DNA of 64,000 bases from contig CAJULR010000026.1 of NCBI GenBank assembly GCA_910587375.1, positions 8,977-72,976 on the forward strand. The letters run 5' to 3'. A program made the position numbers and the translations under genes. Position 1 is the stretch's first letter. Each line of letters starts with the position of its first letter. The notes under the pieces were generated by a model. The model worked only from the letters and a program-made list of their open reading frames with translations. It had not been told where the DNA came from and did no database searches. This stretch comes from Candidatus Gastranaerophilales bacterium (GTDB lineage Bacteria > Cyanobacteriota > Vampirovibrionia > Gastranaerophilales > Gastranaerophilaceae). Below are positions 1 through 8,534 of this stretch, in pieces.

Positions 1-726
1 TTTTTTATCAATTTCTGCGTTTAAAATTTTGGCACTTCTTTTTACAATTTGCTGGAGTTCTTCAGGCGTATAAAATTCAAGCCTGTGAATTATTCCAAAC
101 CTGTCCCTCAATGGGCCTGAAAGCGCCCCGGCTTTTGTTGTTGCGCCAATGAGTGTAAACTTTTGCACGGGAACCCGCATTGTTTTAACAGTCTGGCTTT
201 TTCCCGTTGTAAGGTCGATAAAAAAATCTTCCATTGCAGGGTATAAAATCTCCTCTGCAACTTTATTTAACCTGTGAATTTCATCAATAAAAAGAATTTC
301 GCCGCCCTTTAGGGACATTAAAATTCCTATAATATCCCTTGGCCGCTCCAAGGCGGGGGCGGAAGTGATTTTAATATCCACACCGCATTCGTTTGCAATA
401 ATGTTTGCAAGGGTTGTTTTTCCAAGGCCTGGCGGGCCATAGAACAAAAGGTGGTCCAAAGGCACATTGCGCCTTTTTGAAGCCTCAATTGAAATTTTAA
501 GCGTTTCTTTTAAACTGCTTTGGCCGATATATTCTTCAAAAGTTTTTGGCCGGATGGTTTTTTCATAGGTTTCGTCAAATTCATTAGAAGCTGCCTCAAG
601 GTCTTTTGATTTTTCGGCTTTAACTTTTCCGACTTTAGCCTCGCTAATCCTCTCTTGGGGCAGCCTTTGAATATTATTCTCCTTTTTTAGGGAGCTATTT
701 TTATTGTCGTCATCTGATATTATCAT
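1..726 (-). CDS. ruvB: Holliday junction branch migration helicase RuvB (3' part cut by window edge)
   Basis: RuvB is the AAA+ motor that, with RuvA, drives branch migration of Holliday junctions in recombinational repair. The visible 242 codons begin at the ATG at 726 and run off the left edge, so the C-terminal winged-helix part is missing. Seen in the translation: a Walker A loop GPPGLGKTT near residue 100, a Walker B with DEIHRLN, the sensor-1 stretch LIGATTKAG and the arginine-finger stretch GPLRDRFG. All are diagnostic of RuvB. The first 50 or so residues are a charged, family-variable extension. A palindromic repeat separates it from the transporter gene upstream on the same strand. 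The identification is secure. Confidence 0.95.
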   Translation of the reverse strand, partial: MIISDDDNKNSSLKKENNIQRLPQERISEAKVGKVKAEKSKDLEAASNEFDETYEKTIRPKTFEEYIGQSSLKETLKISIEASKRRNVPLDHLLFYGPPGLGKTTLANIIANECGVDIKITSAPALERPRDIIGILMSLKGGEILFIDEIHRLNKVAEEILYPAMEDFFIDLTTGKSQTVKTMRVPVQKFTLIGATTKAGALSGPLRDRFGIIHRLEFYTPEELQQIVKRSAKILNAEIDKK

Positions 727-735
727 TGTTTTTTA

Positions 736-788
736 ATAAAACTCGCCTGTCATCCTGAACTTGTTTCAGGATCTTTGGCGAGTTTTAT
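736..788. repeat. Nested palindromic dispersed-type repeat
   Basis: A perfect 12-bp inverted repeat, ATAAAACTCGCC at 736-747 and GGCGAGTTTTAT at 777-788, encloses a second one, ATCCTGAA at 752-759 and TTCAGGAT at 765-772. The core (TCCTGAAACAAGTTCAGGA on the minus strand) is of a type I recall as dispersed in many bacterial genomes. It lies between the stop of the transporter and the start of ruvB. On the minus strand the hairpin is followed by TTTTATT, so it may also end transporter transcription. Confidence 0.7.
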
Positions 789-795
789 AACTTAA

Positions 796-2115
796 CTATC
801 TTAAAAATCTTAGGTAAATGTAGGCTGTGCTCATTAAAAGCGCCAGCATGGTTATTGAAAAACCATATTTTAAAAAGCGCATAAATGAAATCGGATAGCC
901 ATTTTTGTGTGCGGTTTCAGAAACAATAACGTTTGCGGCAGCACCGATGATTGTCATGTTTCCGCCAAGGCATGCGCCCAATGATAAACACCACCAAAGA
1001 GGATGTGTATATTCAGCCCCTTCGATTGATTGAATTGTTGCAAGCATTGGCGCCATTGTTGCGGTGTATGGGATGTTATCAATAATACCTGACAATATGC
1101 CTGAGGCCCAAAGGATAATCATTGAGGTTGCGGCTTGAGAACCTTCCGTCACCTGTAGCAACCATTTTGCCATCAGGTCAATTCCGCCTGCAGCTTCCAA
1201 TCCGCCGATTATAATAAACAAACCGATGAAAAAGAAAATTGTGTTCCATTCAACGCTAATTAAAAGCTTTGCCGGTTTTTCAAACACCATAAGAACGGCT
1301 GCGCCCATCATAGCAATTAAATAAGTTGGAATGTGTGTGATGTCGTGTGTAATGAAGCCTAAAATTACAAGCAAAAGAACAACGCCTGATCTTATTGCAA
1401 GGCCTTTATGTAAAATTGTTCTCGAGTTGTCAATTTGTGCCACCATCTCCATTTTTTCAGGTGTGCTTTTTAGCTGCTTTCTGAATAAGAATACTAAAAT
1501 TCCGATTGTTACAAATAAAATTAAGCTTACGATGTCTGTTAATTCTTTAACAAAGTCCATAAAGCTGAAGCCTGCGGCTGAACCTATAATAATGTTTGGC
1601 GGGTCACCAATCAAGGTTGCCGTTCCGCCTATGTTTGAACATAAAACTTCTGTAATTAAGAAAGGAATTGGGTCCAAATCAAGCTTTTTGCAGGCAACAA
1701 AGGTAATCGGCATAACCAAAATTACGGTTGTTACGTTGTCCAAAAATGCACTTGCAATTGCTGTAAACAGCGCAAGGGCGAATAATACAAGCTTTGGTTT
1801 TCCTTTTGTTAATTTTAAAATCTCATTTGCCATCCATTTGAACATGCCGGAGCGCGCGCAAATGTGAACGATTAACATCATTGAAACAAGCAAAAATATT
1901 ACGTTAAAATCGATGTAGTTTATAAAATATTGCCCCAAAGTTTCGGGGGTTTTTTCAGAGCTTAAAAGCCCTAAAAACAAAGTAGCACAAGCACCTAAAA
2001 GCGCCACTGTCACCTTTGAAATTTTTTCCCAGGCAATAAAAATATATGCAACAATTAAAATCGTCGCAGACAGCATAATTGCGTTATTCTGTGCAAACTG
2101 ATGTATCTGTTCCAC
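796..2115 (-). CDS. ArsB/NhaD-type (IT superfamily) inner-membrane ion transporter
   Basis: A 439-residue polytopic membrane protein with about eleven hydrophobic segments. Two pseudo-repeat signatures of the ArsB/NhaD/SLC13-like family are visible: NIGGTATLIGDPPNIIIG near residues 160-178, and NIPYTATMAPM plus GGNMTIIGAAANVIVSE in the C-terminal half. Proteins of this type move arsenite, sodium in exchange for protons, or organic anions across the inner membrane; the sequence alone does not decide which. No arsR or arsC lies nearby, so an arsenic role has no contextual support. The start at 2115 is preceded by AAAAGAGGAGAATTCTTGTG, a strong ribosome binding site. Family call is firm, substrate is unknown. 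Confidence 0.85.
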   Translation of the reverse strand: MEQIHQFAQNNAIMLSATILIVAYIFIAWEKISKVTVALLGACATLFLGLLSSEKTPETLGQYFINYIDFNVIFLLVSMMLIVHICARSGMFKWMANEILKLTKGKPKLVLFALALFTAIASAFLDNVTTVILVMPITFVACKKLDLDPIPFLITEVLCSNIGGTATLIGDPPNIIIGSAAGFSFMDFVKELTDIVSLILFVTIGILVFLFRKQLKSTPEKMEMVAQIDNSRTILHKGLAIRSGVVLLLVILGFITHDITHIPTYLIAMMGAAVLMVFEKPAKLLISVEWNTIFFFIGLFIIIGGLEAAGGIDLMAKWLLQVTEGSQAATSMIILWASGILSGIIDNIPYTATMAPMLATIQSIEGAEYTHPLWWCLSLGACLGGNMTIIGAAANVIVSETAHKNGYPISFMRFLKYGFSITMLALLMSTAYIYLRFLR

Positions 2116-2241
2116 AAGAATTCTCCTCTTTTAATCTTACCCAATTACATTAATTCTACCCGCTGAAACAATTTAGTCAATTTTAAACCCAAGTGTGCTA
2201 TATTTATTAAAGTAGAAGCAAGTAATTCGGGCAAGTTTATT

Positions 2242-2853
2242 ATGTCATTTTTGTATCGTTTTAATTTACAAGCAATATGCCTTGAAATTGTACAAATGCA
2301 TATTGAATGCATGACTGATGACAATAGACAATGTGACCATTATTCAAATGAGCAGGTGCTTGCTTCGAATATTAAACATGGCTTTGTGGTTATTATTATG
2401 CTTGCAACTATGGTTGAAAATACATTAAATGCTATATTAACTGAGAAAGTTAAAGATACAAGGCAACTATCTGAGTTTTTGCACTCTTCGACAGAAGAGA
2501 AGTTTAGCAAGGTATATGAACTATATGGCTTTAATGTTGAGAGTATAAGAAAAACAACTCATATGAAAAAATATAGAGAATTAAAAAAAATGCGAAACCA
2601 TTTGATACATTTTGGAAATAACTTAATTGGTCATTGCGGCGGTATTTTTTTAGAATGGAAATTGGGAAGGTTTTCTGCTGCCGATTTTTTTGTGAAGAGT
2701 AGTATGCAATTGTATCTTGATGAAATACTGAAACTCATGAAGAAACTAGCTCACGATTTAGAGTTAGAATTTAATGAGGAAGCTCCGATATTTGGTTGCG
2801 ATGCAAGCATTTATCCATTTGCATTTATATTCGACTCACACATTAGTCCGTAG
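2242..2853 (+). CDS. HEPN-domain-like protein, possibly acquired
   Basis: A 203-residue protein of unknown specific function. It is largely alpha-helical and contains R-N-H-L-I-H at residues 118-123, matching the Rx4-6H signature of HEPN domains. HEPN proteins often act as metal-independent RNases in toxin-antitoxin, abortive-infection and other defence systems; some are only scaffolds. A hydrophobic helix lies at about residues 47-58. Codon use looks different from its neighbours, with more ATA, AGA and unbiased A/T third positions, which suggests transfer. It stands alone: the genes next to it are a transporter and a pair of tiny membrane proteins, and no clear antitoxin is seen. The HEPN assignment rests on one motif and helical content. 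Confidence 0.5.
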   Translation: MSFLYRFNLQAICLEIVQMHIECMTDDNRQCDHYSNEQVLASNIKHGFVVIIMLATMVENTLNAILTEKVKDTRQLSEFLHSSTEEKFSKVYELYGFNVESIRKTTHMKKYRELKKMRNHLIHFGNNLIGHCGGIFLEWKLGRFSAADFFVKSSMQLYLDEILKLMKKLAHDLELEFNEEAPIFGCDASIYPFAFIFDSHISP

Positions 2854-2870
2854 GTCAGGCAGCGCCTGAC
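2854..2870. repeat. Short perfect hairpin after the HEPN-like gene
   Basis: GTCAGGC, a 3-nt loop AGC, then GCCTGAC form a 7-bp stem immediately after the stop codon of the gene ending at 2853. No T run follows, so it is not a typical intrinsic terminator; it may stabilise the 3' end or be a remnant of a palindromic repeat. Confidence 0.45.
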
Positions 2871-2903
2871 GATTTCATCTTGGGTTATTTAAAGCAAATC
2901 CTG

Positions 2904-3008
2904 CTATTTGGCTTTTTGTTTATCATCACTAATGCTGATATAAGTAAACCCTATGCACAAGGTAAGACTTAGTATAATCCCTGCTATAAGCTGAATATGA
3001 ACATCCAT
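2904..3008 (-). CDS. Very small single-pass membrane protein (34 aa)
   Basis: An ORF of 34 codons starting MDVHIQLIAGIILSL and ending in a charged tail DDKQKAK. It has one hydrophobic helix at about residues 6-25. It starts one base after the stop of the 75-aa gene on the same strand, with AGGA placed nine bases before its ATG, so the two are probably co-translated. I do not recognise a family. The arrangement of two tiny membrane proteins in tandem is the main evidence that it is real. Confidence 0.45.
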   Translation of the reverse strand: MDVHIQLIAGIILSLTLCIGFTYISISDDKQKAK

Positions 3009-3009
3009 T

Positions 3010-3237
3010 TTAAGACATCCTTTCTAAATTCTTGCGTATTTCGGTGGATTTCTTTCGTATTTCATTAACAGAAACACACAAAAGATATATACCGCCCATA
3101 AATAAAAAAATAAAAAGAAAAACGTTAATTTTTACAAAAAGCAATCCTGCTGTACCGCCTCCAATGATAAAAGTCATTGCGAAATAATTGTTTCTTAGGG
3201 CAATCAGATTTTTGTTCTCTTCTTTGATTTTATCCAT
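3010..3237 (-). CDS. Small two-pass membrane protein (75 aa), unknown function
   Basis: A 75-residue protein with a charged N-terminus, two adjacent hydrophobic helices (about 21-38 and 40-57) and a basic/acidic C-terminal tail with NEIRKKSTEIRKN. GGTGAT lies upstream of the ATG. It is followed directly by a 34-aa membrane ORF, forming a compact unit that diverges from secA. Small helical hairpin proteins of this kind are common and rarely characterised; no function can be assigned. Confidence 0.6.
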   Translation of the reverse strand: MDKIKEENKNLIALRNNYFAMTFIIGGGTAGLLFVKINVFLFIFLFMGGIYLLCVSVNEIRKKSTEIRKNLERMS

Positions 3238-3416
3238 AAATCATATTTTATCACCACTTTTATAATTTGGGCAAGGTTTTTTGATTTTCCTTTCGCCATT
3301 CGGGCTTATTAAATCTGGCGGTTTATTTTTCGTTTTTGTGTTAAAATTCTGAAAGGCATATAACATGCTATATAAATCACATTATTAAACAAAATCTATT
3401 GGGGAGAATTTTATAA

Positions 3417-6329
3417 ATGGGCGTTGTTGACGTATTGCTTAAAGTTTTTAAAGATCCAAACGAGCGTAAAATCTCTAAAGTAATGCCTGTGGTGGAACAT
3501 ATTAACCACCTTGAAGAGGAATTTACAAAGCTTTCGGATGATGAGCTCAAGGCAAAAACAGCTGAATTTAAAGAGATTTTATCTAAAAGAGAAACATCGC
3601 CCGATTTTAAAACAGACCGTGCCCTGGAAAAAGAGACACTGGACAAAATCCTCCCGGAAGCCTTTGCAACCGTGCGTGAAGCGGGCCGCAGGGTTTTAAA
3701 TATGCGCCATTTTGACGTTCAATTAATTGGCGGCATATTTTTGCATGAAGGTCACATTGCCGAAATGCGCACAGGGGAAGGTAAAACCCTTGTTGCAACC
3801 TTGCCTGCATACCTAAATGCGCTCACAGGAAAAGGTGTTCATATAATTACGGTGAACGATTATCTTGCACAGCGTGACCGCGACTGGATGGGTAAAATCT
3901 TTGAATTTTTGGGGCTTACAGTAGGTGTAATTTTATCCTCAGACAGCTTTGATTTTCAAAAGAAAAAGGCCGCATATGATTGCGACATTACATACGGCAC
4001 AAACAACGAATTTGGGTTTGATTACCTACGTGACAATATGGCAACAAGCACGCAGGCTTTAGTTCAAAGGCCTTATAACTACGCAATAATCGATGAAGTT
4101 GACAGCATTTTAATTGATGAAGCAAGAACTCCTTTAATTATTTCCGGGCGTCTTGAAAAATCCGCAGATACTTATAGATTGATGGCAAAAGTTGCGCCGC
4201 AATTGGAAAAAGTGACCCATTATGAGGTTGATGAAAAAAATAAAAATATAATTTTTACAGAAGACGGTATCGATAAGGCCCAGGAATTATTGGGCGTTGA
4301 CGATTTATTTGACATTCAAACGCAATACGCACACCACCTTTTGCAGGCCCTCAAGGCAAAAGAACTTTTTATAAAAGACACGGATTATGTTGTTCGTGAT
4401 AATGAAGTTATGATTGTGGATGAATTCACGGGCCGTCTAATGCAGGGAAGGCGCTGGTCTGACGGGCTTCACCAGGCAATCGAAGCTAAGGAAAATGTGC
4501 CTATTCAAGATGAAACCCAAACCCTTGCAAGTATAACTTTCCAAAATTTATTCAGGCTTTATCCGAAATTATCAGGCATGACGGGTACTGCAATGACAGA
4601 AGAGGCGGAATTTGGCAAAATCTACAATCTTCCTGTAACTGCAATCCCAACCAATAAGCCCGATATCAGGATAAACGAGGCGGACGCCATTTTTAATAAA
4701 CAGGTGACAAAATATAAAGAGGTTGTGAATGAAATTGTTGAAATGGCAAGAATCGGCCGTCCGGTGCTCGTTGGGACAATAAGCATTGAAAAATCCGAAT
4801 TAATTTCTTCTCTTTTAACCCAAATGGGCGTAAAACATAACGTATTAAACGCAAAACACCACCAAAAAGAAGCATATATTATCGCGCAAGCAGGTCGTGT
4901 CGGCGCTGTTACAATTGCAACAAATATGGCAGGAAGAGGTACAGACATTCTTCTTGGCGGAAACCCTGAATATCTTGCAAAAGAAGAGCTTGATTCTTTA
5001 GGAATTACGCCTGAAAACACAAAAGATTACGAAACTAAAAAAGAAGAAGCTCTTGCCCGCGCAAGAAGCATAACAGAAGAAGAGCATAAGAAAGTAATTG
5101 AACTTGGCGGGTTACATGTTATAGGAACAGAGCGCCATGAATCCCGCCGTATTGATAACCAGCTTCGTGGCCGTGCCGCAAGGCAAGGAGACCCGGGGTC
5201 GACCAAATTTTTCCTTTCTTTGGAAGATGATTTGATGAGAAAATTTGGCGGAAATATTATTGCACAGTTTATGAGCGATGATATGGTGATAAATTCGCCC
5301 TTGATTTCCCGCCAGATTGAATCAGCCCAGAAAAAGGTTGAAGTTCACTATTTTGACATAAGAAAATCTGTTCTTGAATACGATGATGTTATTAACATTC
5401 AAAGGGAAAAGTTCTACGCACAAAGGAAAAAGGTGCTTAATTCAAAGAATTTAAACCCTGATATTGTTTATATGATTGAAAAAGAGGTGGATAAAATTTT
5501 AAGGCAGTATATTTCGCCTGAAATGTCCCCCGCAGAGTATGTTCCGGATGAAATGAATATGCTGATGAACGAGCTTCATTCCGTGTTTCCGCAGATTTCT
5601 TCCCTTTCTTTGGATGATATCAAGAATTTCAGGTTTAATGAAATGTCAAACCACTTGAAAAACCTGACAAAAGAAGCATATAAAAACCATGAAAAACTCA
5701 CAATTGATAATTTCAACACTGTAATTGAAAAATATAACTTAAATGAGCCAAAACAGGAAGCATTTTCGGACGATAATGTTATCCGCTCTCTTGAGCGCGA
5801 TATATTATTACAGGTAATTGACGCAAAATGGATTGACCACCTTGCAAACATTGATGACTTGAAAGACGGCATTGGCCTTGTGGCATACGGACAGAAGGAT
5901 CCTTTAATTGAATACAAAAAAGGTGCCTTCAATCTCTTTAATTCGATGATGTCTGATATACAATCTGAAACCGTAAGGCATTTAATGAGAACAAAATTTG
6001 GCGTTCAGATTATGAGTGCAGACAATAACGAGCTTGCAGACCTGGCATTAAGTGACGCTCCTGTTGAATTACCGGCACAAAATCTTCAAGAAGGACAGCC
6101 TTATCCGTTTTCCCAAAGGGAAGTTGAAACAGAGCTTACAAAGGCCTTGAAAAATTCTACAAATAATGAGTCTGCAATTTCAGATAACATTGAAGGCCCT
6201 GCAGCGCAAAACGGTGCCCAAGGTGCTGCAAACAACCCAATTCGCGGTGAAGAAAAAATAGGCAGAAATGAGCCTTGCCCCTGCGGAAGCGGCTTAAAAT
6301 ATAAAAATTGCTGCGGTAAAAACGCATAA
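3417..6329 (+). CDS. secA: Preprotein translocase ATPase SecA
   Basis: SecA is the ATPase motor that pushes unfolded preproteins through the SecYEG channel. The 970-residue length is slightly above the usual 830-900. Seen: Walker A in MRTGEGKTLVA at about 117-127, the DEAD-type motif IIDEVDSILIDEART, the helicase motif GRAARQGDPGSTKF and the C-terminal zinc motif CPCGSGLKYKNCC at 954-966, which binds SecB or ribosomes in other bacteria. An insertion rich in E/K at about residues 520-560 lies in the second nucleotide-binding domain. GGGGAG precedes the ATG at a good distance. It is the only gene of the Sec machinery in this window. Confidence 0.97.
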   Translation: MGVVDVLLKVFKDPNERKISKVMPVVEHINHLEEEFTKLSDDELKAKTAEFKEILSKRETSPDFKTDRALEKETLDKILPEAFATVREAGRRVLNMRHFDVQLIGGIFLHEGHIAEMRTGEGKTLVATLPAYLNALTGKGVHIITVNDYLAQRDRDWMGKIFEFLGLTVGVILSSDSFDFQKKKAAYDCDITYGTNNEFGFDYLRDNMATSTQALVQRPYNYAIIDEVDSILIDEARTPLIISGRLEKSADTYRLMAKVAPQLEKVTHYEVDEKNKNIIFTEDGIDKAQELLGVDDLFDIQTQYAHHLLQALKAKELFIKDTDYVVRDNEVMIVDEFTGRLMQGRRWSDGLHQAIEAKENVPIQDETQTLASITFQNLFRLYPKLSGMTGTAMTEEAEFGKIYNLPVTAIPTNKPDIRINEADAIFNKQVTKYKEVVNEIVEMARIGRPVLVGTISIEKSELISSLLTQMGVKHNVLNAKHHQKEAYIIAQAGRVGAVTIATNMAGRGTDILLGGNPEYLAKEELDSLGITPENTKDYETKKEEALARARSITEEEHKKVIELGGLHVIGTERHESRRIDNQLRGRAARQGDPGSTKFFLSLEDDLMRKFGGNIIAQFMSDDMVINSPLISRQIESAQKKVEVHYFDIRKSVLEYDDVINIQREKFYAQRKKVLNSKNLNPDIVYMIEKEVDKILRQYISPEMSPAEYVPDEMNMLMNELHSVFPQISSLSLDDIKNFRFNEMSNHLKNLTKEAYKNHEKLTIDNFNTVIEKYNLNEPKQEAFSDDNVIRSLERDILLQVIDAKWIDHLANIDDLKDGIGLVAYGQKDPLIEYKKGAFNLFNSMMSDIQSETVRHLMRTKFGVQIMSADNNELADLALSDAPVELPAQNLQEGQPYPFSQREVETELTKALKNSTNNESAISDNIEGPAAQNGAQGAANNPIRGEEKIGRNEPCPCGSGLKYKNCCGKNA

Positions 6330-6353
6330 AAACAAAAATTGCTGCGGCAAGAA
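6303..6353 (+). repeat. Short direct duplication across the secA stop codon
   Basis: The stretch AAAAATTGCTGCGG followed by an A-rich tail occurs at 6303 and again at 6334, an offset of 31 bases. The first copy encodes the last cysteines of the SecA zinc motif (KNCCGK); the second lies just after the stop codon. It looks like a small replication-slippage duplication that extended the 3' untranslated region. Confidence 0.6.
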
Positions 6354-6424
6354 TTTGTAATATCTTAAAAACTTCAAGCGCAACAGGTTTAGCCTCAAAG
6401 CCGCCTGCCAGTTGGAACTTAAAA

Positions 6425-7447
6425 ATGAGAACAGATAAAATATGCACATCTTTATATAAAAAGACGGGGAATTTTTGCCCCCAAAATTTAGGCTGTGCAA
6501 ACAGTTTGACCTCATCTTGCAACAATGTGCAAAATAATTTAAATGAAAACCTGCATGGTGGTGCTGCAGGAGCTTTTTCAAAAGAAGCAGCGGCCGGCAT
6601 GAAAACGCTCGCTTTTACATCCATAATTGATATTTGGGAACTTAAAGAAAGGCGGGACAAAAGGGAGGCACTAGCGCAGTCTTCTGTAAAAAATATCTGC
6701 CAAACTATGCAAAATGTGCAAAATGAGGATAAACCGGATATTAAACCCCTGCTTTCAAAAGCAAGAAAAATCAAGCAAAATGTTTACCCGATTTTAAACA
6801 GGTTTGAAAATGTTTATGAGGACGCAAACGACATTGTTGGGCGCTTTAGCCGGGTTTACCATGCAGATATTTTTCCTTCTAATTTTATAAAGAATGAAGA
6901 CAAGATAATAGAGCTTGACAGTAATAAAAAACCTATAAGGGAAGCGCAGTTTGAAGGGGATATGCCGCACATTATAAAAGATTATAAAAAATCTGCCATA
7001 ATGATTTATGAGGCGGAACCTTATGATTTAAAAAGCGAAAAGCTTGATGTCTATTTAAATTGCGACAATATGGACGATGATAATTTTTTCCGTGCGGATG
7101 AATTTTTCAGTTTTAGATCCGGAAAGCTCTACCGTTATGGCAGAAATTGTTTAACGGATTTTGATTTAGGCAGGTTTGAATCAAGTGAAATCTTCACTTT
7201 TAACCGAAATGTTTTTGAAAGTTATGACAAATCTTTTGTAATTTCAGGCGGAACTGAGTATTCTAATGAATTTTTTGGTTTTAAATTAAGGCCCGGGGCT
7301 GAATATTACGAGCTTGAAGGCAATTTAACGCCCGCCCGCTATGTAAAAAACAAAGTTTGCACAAACGGGATTATAATTTATTCAACTGATGAAATTCTTT
7401 TTTCCTGGCACCCCGAAATTACGGCCGCAAGCCTTAATGCGGAATAA
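6425..7447 (+). CDS. Hypothetical protein, 340 aa
   Basis: No family is recognised. There is no signal peptide or membrane helix. The first 60 residues are low in charge and contain several cysteines; from about residue 75 the protein is rich in K, E, D and aromatic residues, and the C-terminal half (about 150-330) has the alternating pattern of a beta-rich domain, with repeated Y/F-rich stretches such as FFRADEFFSFRSGKLYRYG. The true start may be an internal ATG at 6599 (MKTLAFTSII), since the first codons lack an obvious ribosome binding site. It lies 95 bases after secA on the same strand and converges with corA. Confidence 0.6.
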   Translation: MRTDKICTSLYKKTGNFCPQNLGCANSLTSSCNNVQNNLNENLHGGAAGAFSKEAAAGMKTLAFTSIIDIWELKERRDKREALAQSSVKNICQTMQNVQNEDKPDIKPLLSKARKIKQNVYPILNRFENVYEDANDIVGRFSRVYHADIFPSNFIKNEDKIIELDSNKKPIREAQFEGDMPHIIKDYKKSAIMIYEAEPYDLKSEKLDVYLNCDNMDDDNFFRADEFFSFRSGKLYRYGRNCLTDFDLGRFESSEIFTFNRNVFESYDKSFVISGGTEYSNEFFGFKLRPGAEYYELEGNLTPARYVKNKVCTNGIIIYSTDEILFSWHPEITAASLNAE

Positions 7448-7478
7448 TCTTCTAAAAAATCCTGCAAGGGATTTAGAA

Positions 7479-8432
7479 CTAAAACATTCCTTTTTTGTTG
7501 AAAAATACAGCTGCTGCAAATGCTGCAATAATTGAAAGGCTGATGATAATTAAAAAGCCCCATGGTGTGTGCCCAAAAGGCACAACGACATTCATTCCCC
7601 AAAAAGTGCCAAGCATGGTTGGAATTGAGAGGATGATTGTAATTGCCGCCAAAAATTTCATAATGACATTCACATTGTTGTTTATGATTGAAGCAAACCC
7701 GTCCATCATACTCTCTAAGATGGTTCTGTGCATTTCAACCATCTCAACTGCCTGCTTGTTTTCAATAATTACATCCTCAAGAAGGTCAATATCATCCTCG
7801 CTGAATTTCAAAACCCCTTGTAAACTTGAAGAATTTGCAAGTCTTAAAATCTTTTGAAGTACAATTTGGTTGTCTTTTAAGGCAGTTGTAAAGTATACGA
7901 GAGATTTTTGCACCTCCATAAGCTGGAAAAGCGCTTTGTTATTGGTTGTTTTTTTAAGCGAATCTTCAATTCTCTCTGAATGTTTGTTTATTATGTTTAA
8001 ATATCTTAAATAAAATTTTGCTGCGCGAAATAAGATGTTTAGCATAAAATTTGTCTTATTTCTTGTGTCAAAATACATTGAAGTTTCCTGGGAAAACGAG
8101 CCTATAATCTTATTTTCCATAGACGAAACCGTGATTATGCTTTCAGGCGTGTAAATTATACCCAAAGGCAAGGTGTCAAAATTTCCTTCCTCATCCATAA
8201 AAGGCACATTTGTAATGACAAGAAGATTTCCGTCTTCAAATTCAATACGGGATCTTTCGTCCATATCCAAAGAGTTTTTCAAAAAACTCTCATCTAAATC
8301 TAAAACAAGGGAAACTTTTTGAATTTCCTCTAAACTTGGGCTTATCATGTTGAACCAGGAGCCTGATTCAGCGTCATTCAGGCTTAAAGTTTTTAGGGTT
8401 TTATCTTCCTGCGTTTTAAAAATCTCAAGCAT
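7479..8432 (-). CDS. corA: CorA-family magnesium/divalent cation channel
   Basis: A 317-residue protein with the CorA architecture: a soluble alpha/beta N-terminal domain, long helices, then two C-terminal transmembrane helices. The first membrane helix ends in the signature GMN at 279-281, followed by the short periplasmic loop VVVPFGHTPWG and a final helix with a basic tail NKKGMF. CorA pentamers take up Mg2+, and sometimes Co2+ or Ni2+, across the inner membrane. AGGAG lies upstream of the ATG. It is downstream of maf on the same strand with about 100 bases between them. Confidence 0.93.
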   Translation of the reverse strand: MLEIFKTQEDKTLKTLSLNDAESGSWFNMISPSLEEIQKVSLVLDLDESFLKNSLDMDERSRIEFEDGNLLVITNVPFMDEEGNFDTLPLGIIYTPESIITVSSMENKIIGSFSQETSMYFDTRNKTNFMLNILFRAAKFYLRYLNIINKHSERIEDSLKKTTNNKALFQLMEVQKSLVYFTTALKDNQIVLQKILRLANSSSLQGVLKFSEDDIDLLEDVIIENKQAVEMVEMHRTILESMMDGFASIINNNVNVIMKFLAAITIILSIPTMLGTFWGMNVVVPFGHTPWGFLIIISLSIIAAFAAAVFFNKKGMF

Positions 8433-8534
8433 TTGCCCACGTTTCTCCTAAGTCCATTAAACTACACAAACGCCAAATGCGCAAGCAATAAGGGCCATTT
8501 GGATGAGAATTATTTTTATTGTTTAATTTGTCTG

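Noticed and set aside
1331..1867. Long plus-strand frame opposite the ArsB/NhaD-type transporter
   Set aside because: It is the antisense of a clear membrane-transporter gene, with no ribosome binding site and S/T/K-rich nonsense composition.
6157..6774. Minus-strand frame of 205 codons across the end of secA
   Set aside because: It covers the conserved SecA zinc motif on the opposite strand and the composition is typical of an antisense frame.
8433..8534. A 13-codon leader-peptide-like frame and CCAAATG/CATTTGG hairpin upstream of corA
   Set aside because: Possible, but there is no terminator alternative fold and no ribosome binding site for the short frame, so a regulatory leader could not be supported.
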